A stretch of DNA of 54,664 nt from contig JBJDYU010000038.1 of the NCBI GenBank assembly GCA_051867615.1, forward strand, positions 1-54,664, given 5' to 3'. The position numbers were made by a program, and so were the translations under genes. Under the pieces are notes generated by a model. The model was not told the DNA's origin. It made no database searches and worked only from the letters and a program-made list of their open reading frames with translations. This stretch comes from RGIG5472 sp051867615 (lineage in GTDB: Bacteria > Bacillota > Clostridia > Oscillospirales > Oscillospiraceae). Of this stretch, positions 39,649 through 48,732 are shown one piece after another. Each line of letters starts with the position of its first letter. The stretch's first letter is position 1.

Positions 39649-41073
39649 ATGGAACGGGAAAAGGTACTGCTTTCGGCGGAGGAGATCGGCCGCCAGAAAG
39701 CGTTTTGTGAAAAGGTCCGCGCCCTGCTGGCGGAGGAGGGCCGGGAGCTGCTGGCCATGGTGGACACCTTCGGCTGCCAGCAGAACGTGGCCGACGGCGA
39801 GCGCATCATGGGAATGCTGCGGGAGATGGGCTTCTCCTTTACGGAGGACCCCTGCGCCGCGGACGTCATCGTGCTGAACACCTGCGCCGTGCGGGAGCAC
39901 GCGGAGCAGCGGGTATACGGGAACCTGGGCAGCCTGACCCATACGAAAAAGGCCAAGCCCTCCCAGATCATCTGCCTTTGCGGCTGCATGGCCCAGCAGC
40001 CCCGGGTGGCGGAAAAGGTGCGCAAGAGCTACCGCCATGTGGACCTGGTCTTCGGCCCGCAGGCCATGTGGAAATTCCCGGAGCTGCTGTACACGGTCTG
40101 TCAGCGCCGCCGCCGGGTCTTTTCCATCGAGGAGGAGGACGGCACCATCGCGGAGGGCCTGCCCGTAGTGCGGCAGGGCGGCGTGAAGGCCTGGGTCAGC
40201 GTCATGTACGGCTGCAACAACTTCTGCAGCTACTGCATCGTCCCCTATGTCCGGGGCCGGGAGAGGAGCCGGGACGCATCTGAGGTGCTGCGGGAGTGCC
40301 GGGAGCTCATCGAAAGCGGCTGCCGGGAGATCACGCTCCTCGGACAGAACGTGAACTCCTACGGCAAGGACCTGCCGGAGCCGATGGATTTCGCGGACCT
40401 CCTGGCGGAGATCGACAGAATTCCCGGGGACTATCTCATCCGCTTCATGACGAGCCACCCGAAGGACGCGTCGAAGAAGCTCCTTGACACCATGGCCCGC
40501 TGCGAACACGTGGCAAAGCAGCTGCACCTGCCGGTGCAGTCCGGCTCGAACCGGGTGCTGCAGGCCATGAACCGCCGCTATACGAGGGAAAGCTATCTGG
40601 AGCTGGTGCGCTACGCCCGCTCCGTCATGCCGGACATCGCCCTCACCAGCGACATCATCATCGGCTTTCCCGGCGAGACGGAGGCGGAAGCCATGGAGAC
40701 CGTCTCCCTGGTGGAGGAGGTGGGCTACGACGCCCTCTTTACCTTCATCTACTCCCCCCGGCCCGGCACGCCGGCGGCAAAGCTGCCGGACCCCTACACC
40801 CGGGCGGAGAAGCAGGTCTGGTTCGACCGCCTGCTGGAGGCGCAGAACGCCATCTCCGCGAAAAAGCACGCCTCCTTTGTGGGACAGAGCCTGCGGGTGC
40901 TGGTGGACGGCAGGGAGGACGACGCGCGCTGGAACCTCTCCTCCCGCACGGGAGGCGGACGGCTGGTGCACTTACACGACAGAGAAGAACTCATCGGCAA
41001 ATACTGCCGCGTGAAGATTACGGACAGCAACACCTGGGCCCTCTTCGGCGAGGTGGAGGAGGTTCTGGGATGA
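39649..41073 (+). CDS. miaB: tRNA-2-methylthio-N6-dimethylallyladenosine synthase
   Basis: 474-residue radical-SAM methylthiotransferase converting i6A37 to ms2i6A37 in tRNAs that read UNN codons. N-terminal UPF0004 domain with auxiliary-cluster cysteines Cys43 (DTFGCQQN), Cys79 (NTCAVRE) and Cys113 (CGCMAQ); the radical-SAM CxxxCxxC is Cys189/193/196 in YGCNNFCSYCIVPYVRGRE; C-terminal TRAM domain (about 400-470). Start ATG at 39649 has TGGAGAAC upstream; the longer open frame before it crosses a terminator. miaA, which makes the substrate i6A, lies 6 kb downstream after mutS and mutL, the classic linkage. Confidence 0.96.
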   Translation: MEREKVLLSAEEIGRQKAFCEKVRALLAEEGRELLAMVDTFGCQQNVADGERIMGMLREMGFSFTEDPCAADVIVLNTCAVREHAEQRVYGNLGSLTHTKKAKPSQIICLCGCMAQQPRVAEKVRKSYRHVDLVFGPQAMWKFPELLYTVCQRRRRVFSIEEEDGTIAEGLPVVRQGGVKAWVSVMYGCNNFCSYCIVPYVRGRERSRDASEVLRECRELIESGCREITLLGQNVNSYGKDLPEPMDFADLLAEIDRIPGDYLIRFMTSHPKDASKKLLDTMARCEHVAKQLHLPVQSGSNRVLQAMNRRYTRESYLELVRYARSVMPDIALTSDIIIGFPGETEAEAMETVSLVEEVGYDALFTFIYSPRPGTPAAKLPDPYTRAEKQVWFDRLLEAQNAISAKKHASFVGQSLRVLVDGREDDARWNLSSRTGGGRLVHLHDREELIGKYCRVKITDSNTWALFGEVEEVLG

Positions 41074-41894
41074 AGATCACTGTACTGATGGAGAACCGGA
41101 CGCAGCGGGAGGATATGCGCTGCGCCCACGGACTTTCCCTTTATATCGAGACGGCGGAGCGTAAGCTCCTGTTCGACATGGGCCCGGACGGGACGTTCCT
41201 CGAAAACGCCCGGACGATGGGCATCGACCTGGCGGAGGTGGACATGGCCTTCCTCTCCCACGGGCATCACGACCACGCGGGCGGTCTCGCCGCCTTCTGC
41301 GAGGTGAATGAGAAGGCCAGCATCTATATGGAGAAGGACGCCTTCGGCCTTTACTACGGCACGGCGGGGGAGGAGCGCGTTTACGCGGGCATTGACCAGA
41401 GCTTTCTGCGCTACCGCGACCGCTTCGTGTTCACCAACGGCCGCACCATGGTGGATAACGCGGTGACGCTGTTCAGCGACGTGCGGGGAGAGCTGTACTG
41501 CGTCCCCCTCAACGACGGCATGACGGAGGAGCGCAACGGCATTTTCGTGCAGGACGACTTCCGCCACGAGCAGAACCTGATCGTGACGGAGGGGACGAAG
41601 CGGGTGCTGTTCACCGGCTGCGCCCACAGGGGCATCGTGAACATCCTCCGCCGGACGGAGGAGATCCTGGGCCGCGCGCCGGACGCGGTGGTGGGGGGCT
41701 TTCACCTGTATGACCACACCACCGGCGAGCTGCCGGAGGAAAAGCTCCTCAGCGGCGTGGCGGCGGAGCTGAAGGCCCGGCCCGGCCGCTGCTGCACGGG
41801 CCACTGCACGGGCATCGCGGCCTACCGCACGCTGCGCAGCGCCCTGGGCGAGCGCTGCGACTACCTGTTCTGCGGCAAGACCATCGAACTGTAA
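41070..41894 (+). CDS. MBL-fold metallo-hydrolase
   Basis: 274-residue metallo-beta-lactamase-fold protein with metal-binding HGHHDH (64-69), further ligand candidates in TGCAHRGIVN and GGFHL, and a late GHCTG. It resembles the COG1237 group that includes methanopterin-precursor (RFA-P) synthase homologues, widely present in Clostridia with unknown substrate. Overlaps miaB by 4 nt (ATGA), so it is translationally coupled. Confidence 0.88.
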   Translation: MKITVLMENRTQREDMRCAHGLSLYIETAERKLLFDMGPDGTFLENARTMGIDLAEVDMAFLSHGHHDHAGGLAAFCEVNEKASIYMEKDAFGLYYGTAGEERVYAGIDQSFLRYRDRFVFTNGRTMVDNAVTLFSDVRGELYCVPLNDGMTEERNGIFVQDDFRHEQNLIVTEGTKRVLFTGCAHRGIVNILRRTEEILGRAPDAVVGGFHLYDHTTGELPEEKLLSGVAAELKARPGRCCTGHCTGIAAYRTLRSALGERCDYLFCGKTIEL

Positions 41895-41932
41895 GCGAGA
41901 ATCGATAAAATCGAGAGAAAGAGAGGCGCGGT

Positions 41933-44545
41933 ATGGCTGAGATCACGCCCATGATGCGGCAGTATCTGGAGATCAAGGAGCAGAACCCGGACGCCATTTT
42001 GTTCTTCCGGCTGGGCGATTTCTACGAGATGTTCAACGAGGACGCGGAGCTGGCCTCCCGGGAGCTGGACCTGACCCTGACCACCCGGGACCGGGGCAAG
42101 GCCAAGGAGGACCAGACCCCCATGTGCGGCGTGCCCTACCACTCCAGCGAAGGGTATATCGCCCGCCTCATCGCCAAGGGCTACAAAGTGGCCATCTGCG
42201 AGCAGACGGAGGACCCCGCCACGGCCAAGGGGCTGGTGGACCGGGACGTGATCCGGGTGGTGACACCCGGCACCGTCATCGACCCCTCCATGCTGGAGGA
42301 CAGCCGCAGCAACTTCATCGCCGCGGTGTATCTGGACGAGCGCTTCGGCGGCGTGGCTTTCTGCGACATTTCCACCGGCAAGGCCCACGTCACGGGCTTC
42401 GCCGGGGAGGACAGGCTGCTGCACGTCATGAACGAGCTGGGCCGCTTCGCCCCCCGGGAGGCGGTGCTGAGCGCGGGCGCGGCGGCGGAGCCGCAGCTGC
42501 GTCAGCTTTTGGCGGATAAGCTCTCCTGCCGGACAGAGACGGTGGGAGACAGGCCCTTCGACGCTTTGGAGGCGGAAAAAAACATCCGCCGCCAGTTCGG
42601 CGAGGAGGCGTGGCGGAGCCTGCCCCGGGCGGTACCCGCCGCGGCCATGGCTTTGGGCGGACTGCTCCGCTACCTCTACGACACGCAGAAGACCGACCTC
42701 AGCTATATCAGGGAGCTTGACTGCTACACTGAGGGGCGCTTTATGGAGCTGGATCTCGCCACCCGCCGGAATCTGGAGCTGACGGAGACGCTGCGGAGCA
42801 AGGAAAAGCGCGGGAGCCTCCTCTGGGTGCTGGATAAGACAAAGACCGCTATGGGCGGGCGTATGCTCCGCGCGTGGCTGGAGCGCCCCTTACGCAGCGT
42901 CACCGCCATCAACCGGCGGAGCGCCGCGGTGGAGGCGCTGACCCGGGACGCGGTGACGCGGGAGGAGCTGATGGTGGCTCTCGGCGGCATCGGGGACATG
43001 GAGCGGCAGATCAGCCGCATCGTCTACGGTACCGCCGGCGGGCGGGACCTCGCGGCCCTGCGGCAGGCGGCGGAGTGCCTGCCAAGGGTAAAGGAGCTGC
43101 TCGCGCCCTTTGAGACGGGCCTGCTGCGTGAGCTTTCTCAGGAGCTTGACACGCTGGAGGACGTGCAGCGCCGCATCGCGGAGACGTTGGTGGACGAGCC
43201 GCCCTTCTCCGTGCGGGAGGGGAACCTGATCCGGGACGGCTACAACGAGGAGGTGGACCGCCTGCGGGGCATCCTCAAGGGCGGCAAGGGCTTCCTCGCG
43301 GAGATCGAGGCCCGGGAGAAGGAGCGCACCGGCATCCGCACGCTGAAGATCGGCTACAACAAGGTCTTCGGCTATTACATAGAGGTATCCAAGTCCTTCG
43401 CCGATCAGGTGCCGGAGGACTATATCCGCAAGCAGACCCTGGTGGGCGGCGAGCGGTACATCACGCCGGAGCTCAAGGAGATGGAGAACACCATCTTCAC
43501 CGCCGGCGACCGCATCGCGGCGCTGGAGTACGAGCTGTTTTCGGAGCTGCGGGACTTTGTCTCCGGGCAGATGGAGCGGGTGCAGCGCAGCGCCGCCGCC
43601 ATCGCGGAGGCGGACGCGCTCTGCTCTCTCGCCGCCGTGGCGGTGAAGCAGCGCTACTGCCGTCCCACGGTGGACGAGAGCGGCCGCATCGAGATCCGGG
43701 AGGGCCGCCATCCGGTGGTGGAAAAGACGCTGCAGGACGCGCTGTTCGTCCCGAACGACACGCAGATGGACGAGGATGCCCAGCGTGTCGCCATCATCAC
43801 CGGCCCCAACATGGCGGGCAAGAGCACCTATATGCGGCAGGTGGCCCTCATCGTGCTGCTGGCGCAGATCGGGAGCTTTGTCCCGGCAAAGAGCGCCCAT
43901 ATCGGCGTCTGCGACCGCATTTTCACCCGCATCGGCGCCAGCGACGATCTGGCTGCGGGCCAGTCCACCTTCATGGTGGAGATGACGGAGGTCTCCGCCA
44001 TCCTTCACGCGGCGACGAAGGATTCCCTGCTGATTCTGGACGAGATCGGCCGCGGCACCTCCACCTTTGACGGCATGAGCATTGCCCGGGCGGTGGTAGA
44101 GTACTGCGCGGATGAGAAAAAGCTCGGCGCCAAGACCCTTTTCGCCACCCATTACCATGAGCTGACGGAGATGGAAAACTCCCTCCGGGGCGTGAAGAAC
44201 TACAACATCGCGGTGAAAGCCCGGGGGGAGGATATCATCTTCCTGCGCAAGATCCTCCCCGGCGGCGCGGACAAGAGCTACGGCATCGAGGTGGCGAAGC
44301 TGGCGGGCCTGCCGAAGGACGTGGTGCGGCGGGCCAGGGACATCCTGCGGGAGCTGGAGAGCGGCGCGCCGGCGGCCCCTGTGCCGGTGAAGACGTGCGA
44401 CGCGGCGGAGGAGAGCGGGCAGGTGAGCCTTGGCTCTCTCGCGGAGCAGGAGGTGGCGGAGCGGCTGCGCCGCCTGCAGCCGGACGCGCTGACGCCCATC
44501 GAGGCGCTGGGCCTGCTGTACGAGCTGAAGCAGAAGCTCCAGTGA
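41933..44545 (+). CDS. mutS: DNA mismatch repair protein MutS
   Basis: 870-residue mismatch-recognition ATPase. The N-terminal mismatch-binding domain starts MRQYLEIKEQNPDAILFFRL and contains GDFYEMF (Phe-x-Glu mismatch-wedge motif). Then come the connector, lever and clamp, and the ABC-type ATPase with Walker A GPNMAGKSTYMRQ (about 622-634), LLILDEIGRGTSTFDG and ATHYHEL. The C-terminal end EALGLLYELKQKL is the usual one. It works with MutL encoded about 0.8 kb downstream. Confidence 0.97.
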   Translation: MAEITPMMRQYLEIKEQNPDAILFFRLGDFYEMFNEDAELASRELDLTLTTRDRGKAKEDQTPMCGVPYHSSEGYIARLIAKGYKVAICEQTEDPATAKGLVDRDVIRVVTPGTVIDPSMLEDSRSNFIAAVYLDERFGGVAFCDISTGKAHVTGFAGEDRLLHVMNELGRFAPREAVLSAGAAAEPQLRQLLADKLSCRTETVGDRPFDALEAEKNIRRQFGEEAWRSLPRAVPAAAMALGGLLRYLYDTQKTDLSYIRELDCYTEGRFMELDLATRRNLELTETLRSKEKRGSLLWVLDKTKTAMGGRMLRAWLERPLRSVTAINRRSAAVEALTRDAVTREELMVALGGIGDMERQISRIVYGTAGGRDLAALRQAAECLPRVKELLAPFETGLLRELSQELDTLEDVQRRIAETLVDEPPFSVREGNLIRDGYNEEVDRLRGILKGGKGFLAEIEAREKERTGIRTLKIGYNKVFGYYIEVSKSFADQVPEDYIRKQTLVGGERYITPELKEMENTIFTAGDRIAALEYELFSELRDFVSGQMERVQRSAAAIAEADALCSLAAVAVKQRYCRPTVDESGRIEIREGRHPVVEKTLQDALFVPNDTQMDEDAQRVAIITGPNMAGKSTYMRQVALIVLLAQIGSFVPAKSAHIGVCDRIFTRIGASDDLAAGQSTFMVEMTEVSAILHAATKDSLLILDEIGRGTSTFDGMSIARAVVEYCADEKKLGAKTLFATHYHELTEMENSLRGVKNYNIAVKARGEDIIFLRKILPGGADKSYGIEVAKLAGLPKDVVRRARDILRELESGAPAAPVPVKTCDAAEESGQVSLGSLAEQEVAERLRRLQPDALTPIEALGLLYELKQKLQ

Positions 44546-44567
44546 ACGGAAAGGACGAATTTGACCC

Positions 44568-45278
44568 ATGGCGAGAAAAAACGCAAAGCACAGCTACATG
44601 ACCCGGACGGAGGTCATCGGGGGCCTCATCTTCTTCGCGGTGTACCTGCTGGTGATGCCCCTGCTGCTGCAAAAGATTTATACCCTCATCGGCGTGCTGC
44701 TGGACGTACACATCTCCTCCGCCCTGGCGAACGTGGTGTATTACTACATTCTCTTTGCCGTGACGGTGGTGCTGTTCACCCGCTTTTTAGGCGAGACTAC
44801 CTCCCGCTTTTTCGGCGAGCTGAACCGCTGCCTCACCACGGCGGGCATGGCCCTTGTGCTGTTTTACGGGGCGAATGAGCTGTTTTACCGGCTTTGCAGC
44901 CGCCTGTATATGTCGGTCACCAACCTCAACGACGTGACCATCGCCGCCCAGATCGACGACGCGCCCCGCACCACCGCCTTCATCATCATCTTTCTCGCGC
45001 CCTTTGTGGAGGAGGTGCTGTTCCGGGGCCTGATCTTCGGCTGTCTCGCGGAAAAGAGCGTCCCGGCGGCCTACGCGGTCTCGGCGCTGCTGTTCGCCTT
45101 CGCCCATGTGTGGCAGTTCCTCATAGGCGGCATGGGCCTGGGCTATCTCGTGGTCATGCTGCAATACCTGATCCCCGGCCTCGTCTTTGCCTGGGCCTAC
45201 GGCCGCAGCGGCTCCGTCTGGACCAGCATTCTGGTCCACGCCTTGGTGAACGCCCTCGCCTTCTGGGCGCTGGCGTAA
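44568..45278 (+). CDS. CPBP-family intramembrane metalloprotease
   Basis: 236-residue polytopic protein of the CAAX-protease/bacteriocin-processing (Abi/Rce1) family: APFVEEVLFRGLIFG (EExxxR), FAFAHVWQF (FxxxH) and LVHALVNALAFW (HxxxN/B) supply the catalytic Glu/His set. The substrate is unknown; family members act in signal-peptide processing or bacteriocin immunity. It is inserted between mutS and mutL, which are normally adjacent, 23 nt after mutS. Confidence 0.9.
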   Translation: MARKNAKHSYMTRTEVIGGLIFFAVYLLVMPLLLQKIYTLIGVLLDVHISSALANVVYYYILFAVTVVLFTRFLGETTSRFFGELNRCLTTAGMALVLFYGANELFYRLCSRLYMSVTNLNDVTIAAQIDDAPRTTAFIIIFLAPFVEEVLFRGLIFGCLAEKSVPAAYAVSALLFAFAHVWQFLIGGMGLGYLVVMLQYLIPGLVFAWAYGRSGSVWTSILVHALVNALAFWALA

Positions 45279-45329
45279 GGCCGGCTCCGGAACGGAGAAA
45301 CAAAACTTTTCAGTAAAGGAGGACCCCCT

Positions 45330-47420
45330 ATGCCTCATATCCAGTGTCTCGATCCCCATCTTGCGGACCTTATCGCCGCGGGCGAGGTGGTGGAGCGCCC
45401 TGCCAGCGTGGTGAAGGAGCTGGTGGAAAACGCGGTGGACGCGGGGGCCTCCGCCGTGACGGTGGAGATCCGCCGTGGCGGCATGGAGCTGATCCGGGTC
45501 AGCGACAACGGCTGCGGCATCGCGCCGGAGGAGCTGCCCACCGCTTTTCTGCGCCACGCCACGAGTAAGCTCCGGCAGGAGAGCGACCTTGCCGCCATCG
45601 GCACGCTGGGCTTTCGGGGCGAGGCGCTTGCCGCCATCGCGGCGGTGAGCCATGTGGAGATCGTCTCCCGCAGCCGGGAGCGGGAGGGCGGCGCGTCGCT
45701 GCGCCTTTCCGCCGGCGCGCCGGAGGCGGTGGAGGAGGCTCCCTCCGCCGAGGGCACGGTCATCGCCGTGCGGGATTTGTTTTTCAACACCCCGGCGCGG
45801 CTGAAATTCATGAAAAAGGACGCCTCCGAGGCCGCCGCCGTGCACAGCGTGCTGCAGCAGCTGGCCCTGAGCCATCCGGAGGTCTCGCTGCGGCTGGTGA
45901 AGGATGGGCAGGAGGTGCTGCATACCCCCGGCGACGGGAAGCTGCTCTCCGCCGTCTACGCGGCGCTGGGCCGGGATTTCGCGCTGGGCCTCACGGAAGT
46001 CGCGGGAAGCGACGGCAGCGTCAGCTGCCGGGGCTTTGTGACAAAGCCCCTCATGGGCCGCGGCACGAGAGGGATGCAGATATTCTTCGTCAACGGACGG
46101 CTGGTGAAATCCCAGCTCCTCACGGCGGCGCTGGAGGAGGGCTACCGCAACCAGCTTCTGAAGGGGAAATTCCCCGGCTGCGTGCTGCATCTGACGCTCC
46201 CGGTGCGGGAGGTGGACGTGAACGTGCATCCCGCCAAGACCGTGGTGAAGTTTTTGAATGAAAAAGCGGTGTTCGACGCGGTGTACTATACCGTGCTGGA
46301 CGCGCTGGCGGAGCAAAAGGGTGTGAGCGCGGCGAAGCCCGCGGCGGAGCAGCGGAACGCCCGCGCTGACTTTTATCAGACCATGCGTGCGGAGGAGTTC
46401 CGCCGGCAGGCATCTCAGACCCCGGCAAAGCCCGCCTTTACGGCGAAGCCGGAGCAAAAGCCCCAGTCTCCCGCCTTCGTATCCCGGGAGGATACCGGCT
46501 TTGTGAGCAAGGTGCCGCCGGTGAAAAGCGGCGAAAGCGCTCTCTTAAGGGCGGAGGACAGCGCCCTCCCCTTTTACCGGGTGGAGAAGGTGGAGACGAA
46601 GCTGGTGGACAGGGCCACGGGCGGCGAGACCGCCGTACCCAGGGCAGCGGAGAACGGCCCGGTTTTCACCATCCGTCCGCCGAAGCGCCCGGAAACAGAA
46701 CGCGCGCCTGAAAAGGCCGCCGCAGAAAAAGCGGAGGAAAACGCAGCCCCCGCTCCGGCGGCGGAGATGAACGCTGCGGCGAAAGAGACTATGCCGGAGC
46801 AGACCGCTCTGCCCATGGCGGAGGATGCCCAGCAGACCCTCCTGCGGGAGGAGGCGCCCTGGCGCATCGCGGGAGAGGTGCTGAAGACCTACATCGTCTG
46901 CGAGGACGAGGGCGGCACGGTGCACCTCATCGACAAGCACGCCGCCCATGAGCGCATTCTGTTTGACAAGCTGAAGGCCGGGACCTACGAGGTCATGGGC
47001 CAGATGCTCCTCTCCCCCATCGCGGCGGAGATCGGCGCTTCAGCCTGCGCGGCGCTGCTCGAGAGACGGGAGCTGCTGGAGGAGTTCGGCTTTCTCTGCG
47101 AGGATTTTGGCCCCGGGGCGCTGCTGGTGCGGCAGCTCCCGGCGGATATCGACGCGGCGGACGCGGCTTCGGCGCTGGAGATGCTGGCGGAGGGGCTCCT
47201 CTCCTGCCGCAATACCGACCCTGCCGCCGCCCGGGACGCCATGCTCCACACCGTGGCCTGCAAGGCCGCCATCAAGGCGGGCATGAACAGCAGCGAAGCG
47301 GAGCTGCGGGCCCTGGTGCGCCGGGTGCAGAGCGGCGAGATCCGTTACTGTCCCCACGGCCGTCCGGTGGAGGCGAGCCTCACAAAATACCAGCTTGAGA
47401 AGATGTTCCGCCGGGCGTAG
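45330..47420 (+). CDS. mutL: DNA mismatch repair protein MutL
   Basis: 696-residue GHKL ATPase and nicking endonuclease. The ATPase domain has ELVENAVDAGASAV, VSDNGCGIAPEEL and TLGFRGEAL. A long acidic, Ala/Pro-rich linker (about 350-505) is followed by the C-terminal endonuclease domain with DKHAAHERILFDKL, a form of the DQHA(x)2E(x)4E metal motif with Lys and Asp substitutions, plus a late ACKAAIKAGM and CPHGRP. These features show a MutH-independent system. Strong ribosome binding site AAAGGAGG. Confidence 0.97.
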   Translation: MPHIQCLDPHLADLIAAGEVVERPASVVKELVENAVDAGASAVTVEIRRGGMELIRVSDNGCGIAPEELPTAFLRHATSKLRQESDLAAIGTLGFRGEALAAIAAVSHVEIVSRSREREGGASLRLSAGAPEAVEEAPSAEGTVIAVRDLFFNTPARLKFMKKDASEAAAVHSVLQQLALSHPEVSLRLVKDGQEVLHTPGDGKLLSAVYAALGRDFALGLTEVAGSDGSVSCRGFVTKPLMGRGTRGMQIFFVNGRLVKSQLLTAALEEGYRNQLLKGKFPGCVLHLTLPVREVDVNVHPAKTVVKFLNEKAVFDAVYYTVLDALAEQKGVSAAKPAAEQRNARADFYQTMRAEEFRRQASQTPAKPAFTAKPEQKPQSPAFVSREDTGFVSKVPPVKSGESALLRAEDSALPFYRVEKVETKLVDRATGGETAVPRAAENGPVFTIRPPKRPETERAPEKAAAEKAEENAAPAPAAEMNAAAKETMPEQTALPMAEDAQQTLLREEAPWRIAGEVLKTYIVCEDEGGTVHLIDKHAAHERILFDKLKAGTYEVMGQMLLSPIAAEIGASACAALLERRELLEEFGFLCEDFGPGALLVRQLPADIDAADAASALEMLAEGLLSCRNTDPAAARDAMLHTVACKAAIKAGMNSSEAELRALVRRVQSGEIRYCPHGRPVEASLTKYQLEKMFRRA

Positions 47421-47444
47421 CGCGGAGCGGAGAAAGGAGACGCC

Positions 47445-48389
47445 ATGACACAAGCGAAGATCGTGGCCCTCTCCGGCCCCACCGCCTGCGGCAAGACCCG
47501 GCTGGGCGTGCTGCTGGCGCAGAAGTTTGACGGAGAAGTGGTCTCCTGCGACTCCATGCAGCTTTACCGGGGCATGACCATCGGCACCGCCGCTCCCACG
47601 GCGGAGGAGATGGAGGGCGTGCCGCACCATATGGTGGCGGTGGCGGAGCCGGGCGAGCAGTATTCCGTGGCCCGCTTCGTGCAGGAGGCGGACGAATGCG
47701 TGCAGGACATCCTCCGCCGTGGGAAGCTCCCCATCCTCGTGGGCGGCACAGGGCTTTACATGGACGCCCTCATCCGGGGCAATGGCTTCGCCGCCGGGGA
47801 CTGCTCCGGCGAAGTGCGGAAAAAGCTCTATGAGCGGGCGGAACAAGAGGGCATTGAAGCGCTGTACCGGGAGCTTGCCGCCGTGGACGGCGAAGCCGCG
47901 GGGCGGCTGCACCCCAACGACGAAAAGCGCATCCTCCGGGCGCTGGAGGTCTACTATGAGACGGGCCGGACCATCTCGCAGCACAACGCCGAGACGAAGG
48001 CCCGGGAGGATAAGTACCGCGCGGTGCGCATCGCCCTGGCCTTTTCTGACCGGGAGGAGATGAAGCGCCGCATCGACCGCCGGGTGGAGGCCATGGCGGA
48101 GCAGGGACTGCTAAAGGAGGTACAGGCGCTGGTGGATCGGGGCCTTGACCGCTCCTCCACCGCCTGGCAGGCCATCGGCTACAAGGAGTTTCTCCGGGTC
48201 TACGACGGCGAAGCAACCGTTCAGGAGGCGCTGGAGGAGGTCAAGCTCCGCACCCGGCAGTATGCCAAGCGGCAGCTGACCTGGCTACGCAAAAAGGACC
48301 CCCACTGGATCTTATGGGGAAATGAGAGGGATTTTGCGTGGGCCCTCCAGAAAGCGACAGAAATCCTCACCGCCGAGGGATTAGTATGA
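47445..48389 (+). CDS. miaA: tRNA dimethylallyltransferase
   Basis: 314-residue enzyme adding dimethylallyl to A37 of tRNAs reading UNN codons. P-loop LSGPTACGKTRLGVLLA, the DSMQLYRGMTIGTAAPT block, GGTGLYMDALI and the C-terminal RTRQYAKRQLTWLRK are all present. Ribosome binding site AAAGGAGA. Its product is the substrate of MiaB encoded upstream; hfq follows. Confidence 0.97.
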   Translation: MTQAKIVALSGPTACGKTRLGVLLAQKFDGEVVSCDSMQLYRGMTIGTAAPTAEEMEGVPHHMVAVAEPGEQYSVARFVQEADECVQDILRRGKLPILVGGTGLYMDALIRGNGFAAGDCSGEVRKKLYERAEQEGIEALYRELAAVDGEAAGRLHPNDEKRILRALEVYYETGRTISQHNAETKAREDKYRAVRIALAFSDREEMKRRIDRRVEAMAEQGLLKEVQALVDRGLDRSSTAWQAIGYKEFLRVYDGEATVQEALEEVKLRTRQYAKRQLTWLRKKDPHWILWGNERDFAWALQKATEILTAEGLV

Positions 48390-48450
48390 ATCCCGAGGCG
48401 GGCGGCTGAAACGAAACAGTCGTCCGACAAACAGAAAGGACGACAAAACG

Positions 48451-48687
48451 ATGAAAACAGATTTCAGCTATCAGGACGTATTCCTCACCCGCGCCCGGCA
48501 GCGCCGCTGCCCCGTCACCGTGTTCCTCGTCAACGGCTTTCAGATGCGGGGCGTGATCGACGGCTTCGACGTGTTTACGGTGGTGCTGCAGAGCGACGGA
48601 AAGCAGAACCTTATTTACAAGCACGCCATTTCCACCATCATGCCCCTGCAGCCCATCGAGCTTCGGGAGGAGGGCCAGCAAGCCTGA
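48451..48687 (+). CDS. hfq: RNA chaperone Hfq
   Basis: 78-residue Sm-like protein that binds small RNAs and A/U-rich mRNA. Sm1 (QDVFLTRARQRRCPVTVFLVNGFQMRG) and Sm2 (NLIYKHAISTIMP) are clear. The lateral-rim Arg cluster is represented by RARQRR. The length matches short Firmicutes Hfq with no extended C-terminus. The miaA-hfq order is conserved widely. Confidence 0.96.
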   Translation: MKTDFSYQDVFLTRARQRRCPVTVFLVNGFQMRGVIDGFDVFTVVLQSDGKQNLIYKHAISTIMPLQPIELREEGQQA

Positions 48688-48732
48688 CTTCCGGCGCGGA
48701 GGGGGCGAGAGCAGGAGAAATCGAGGTACATC

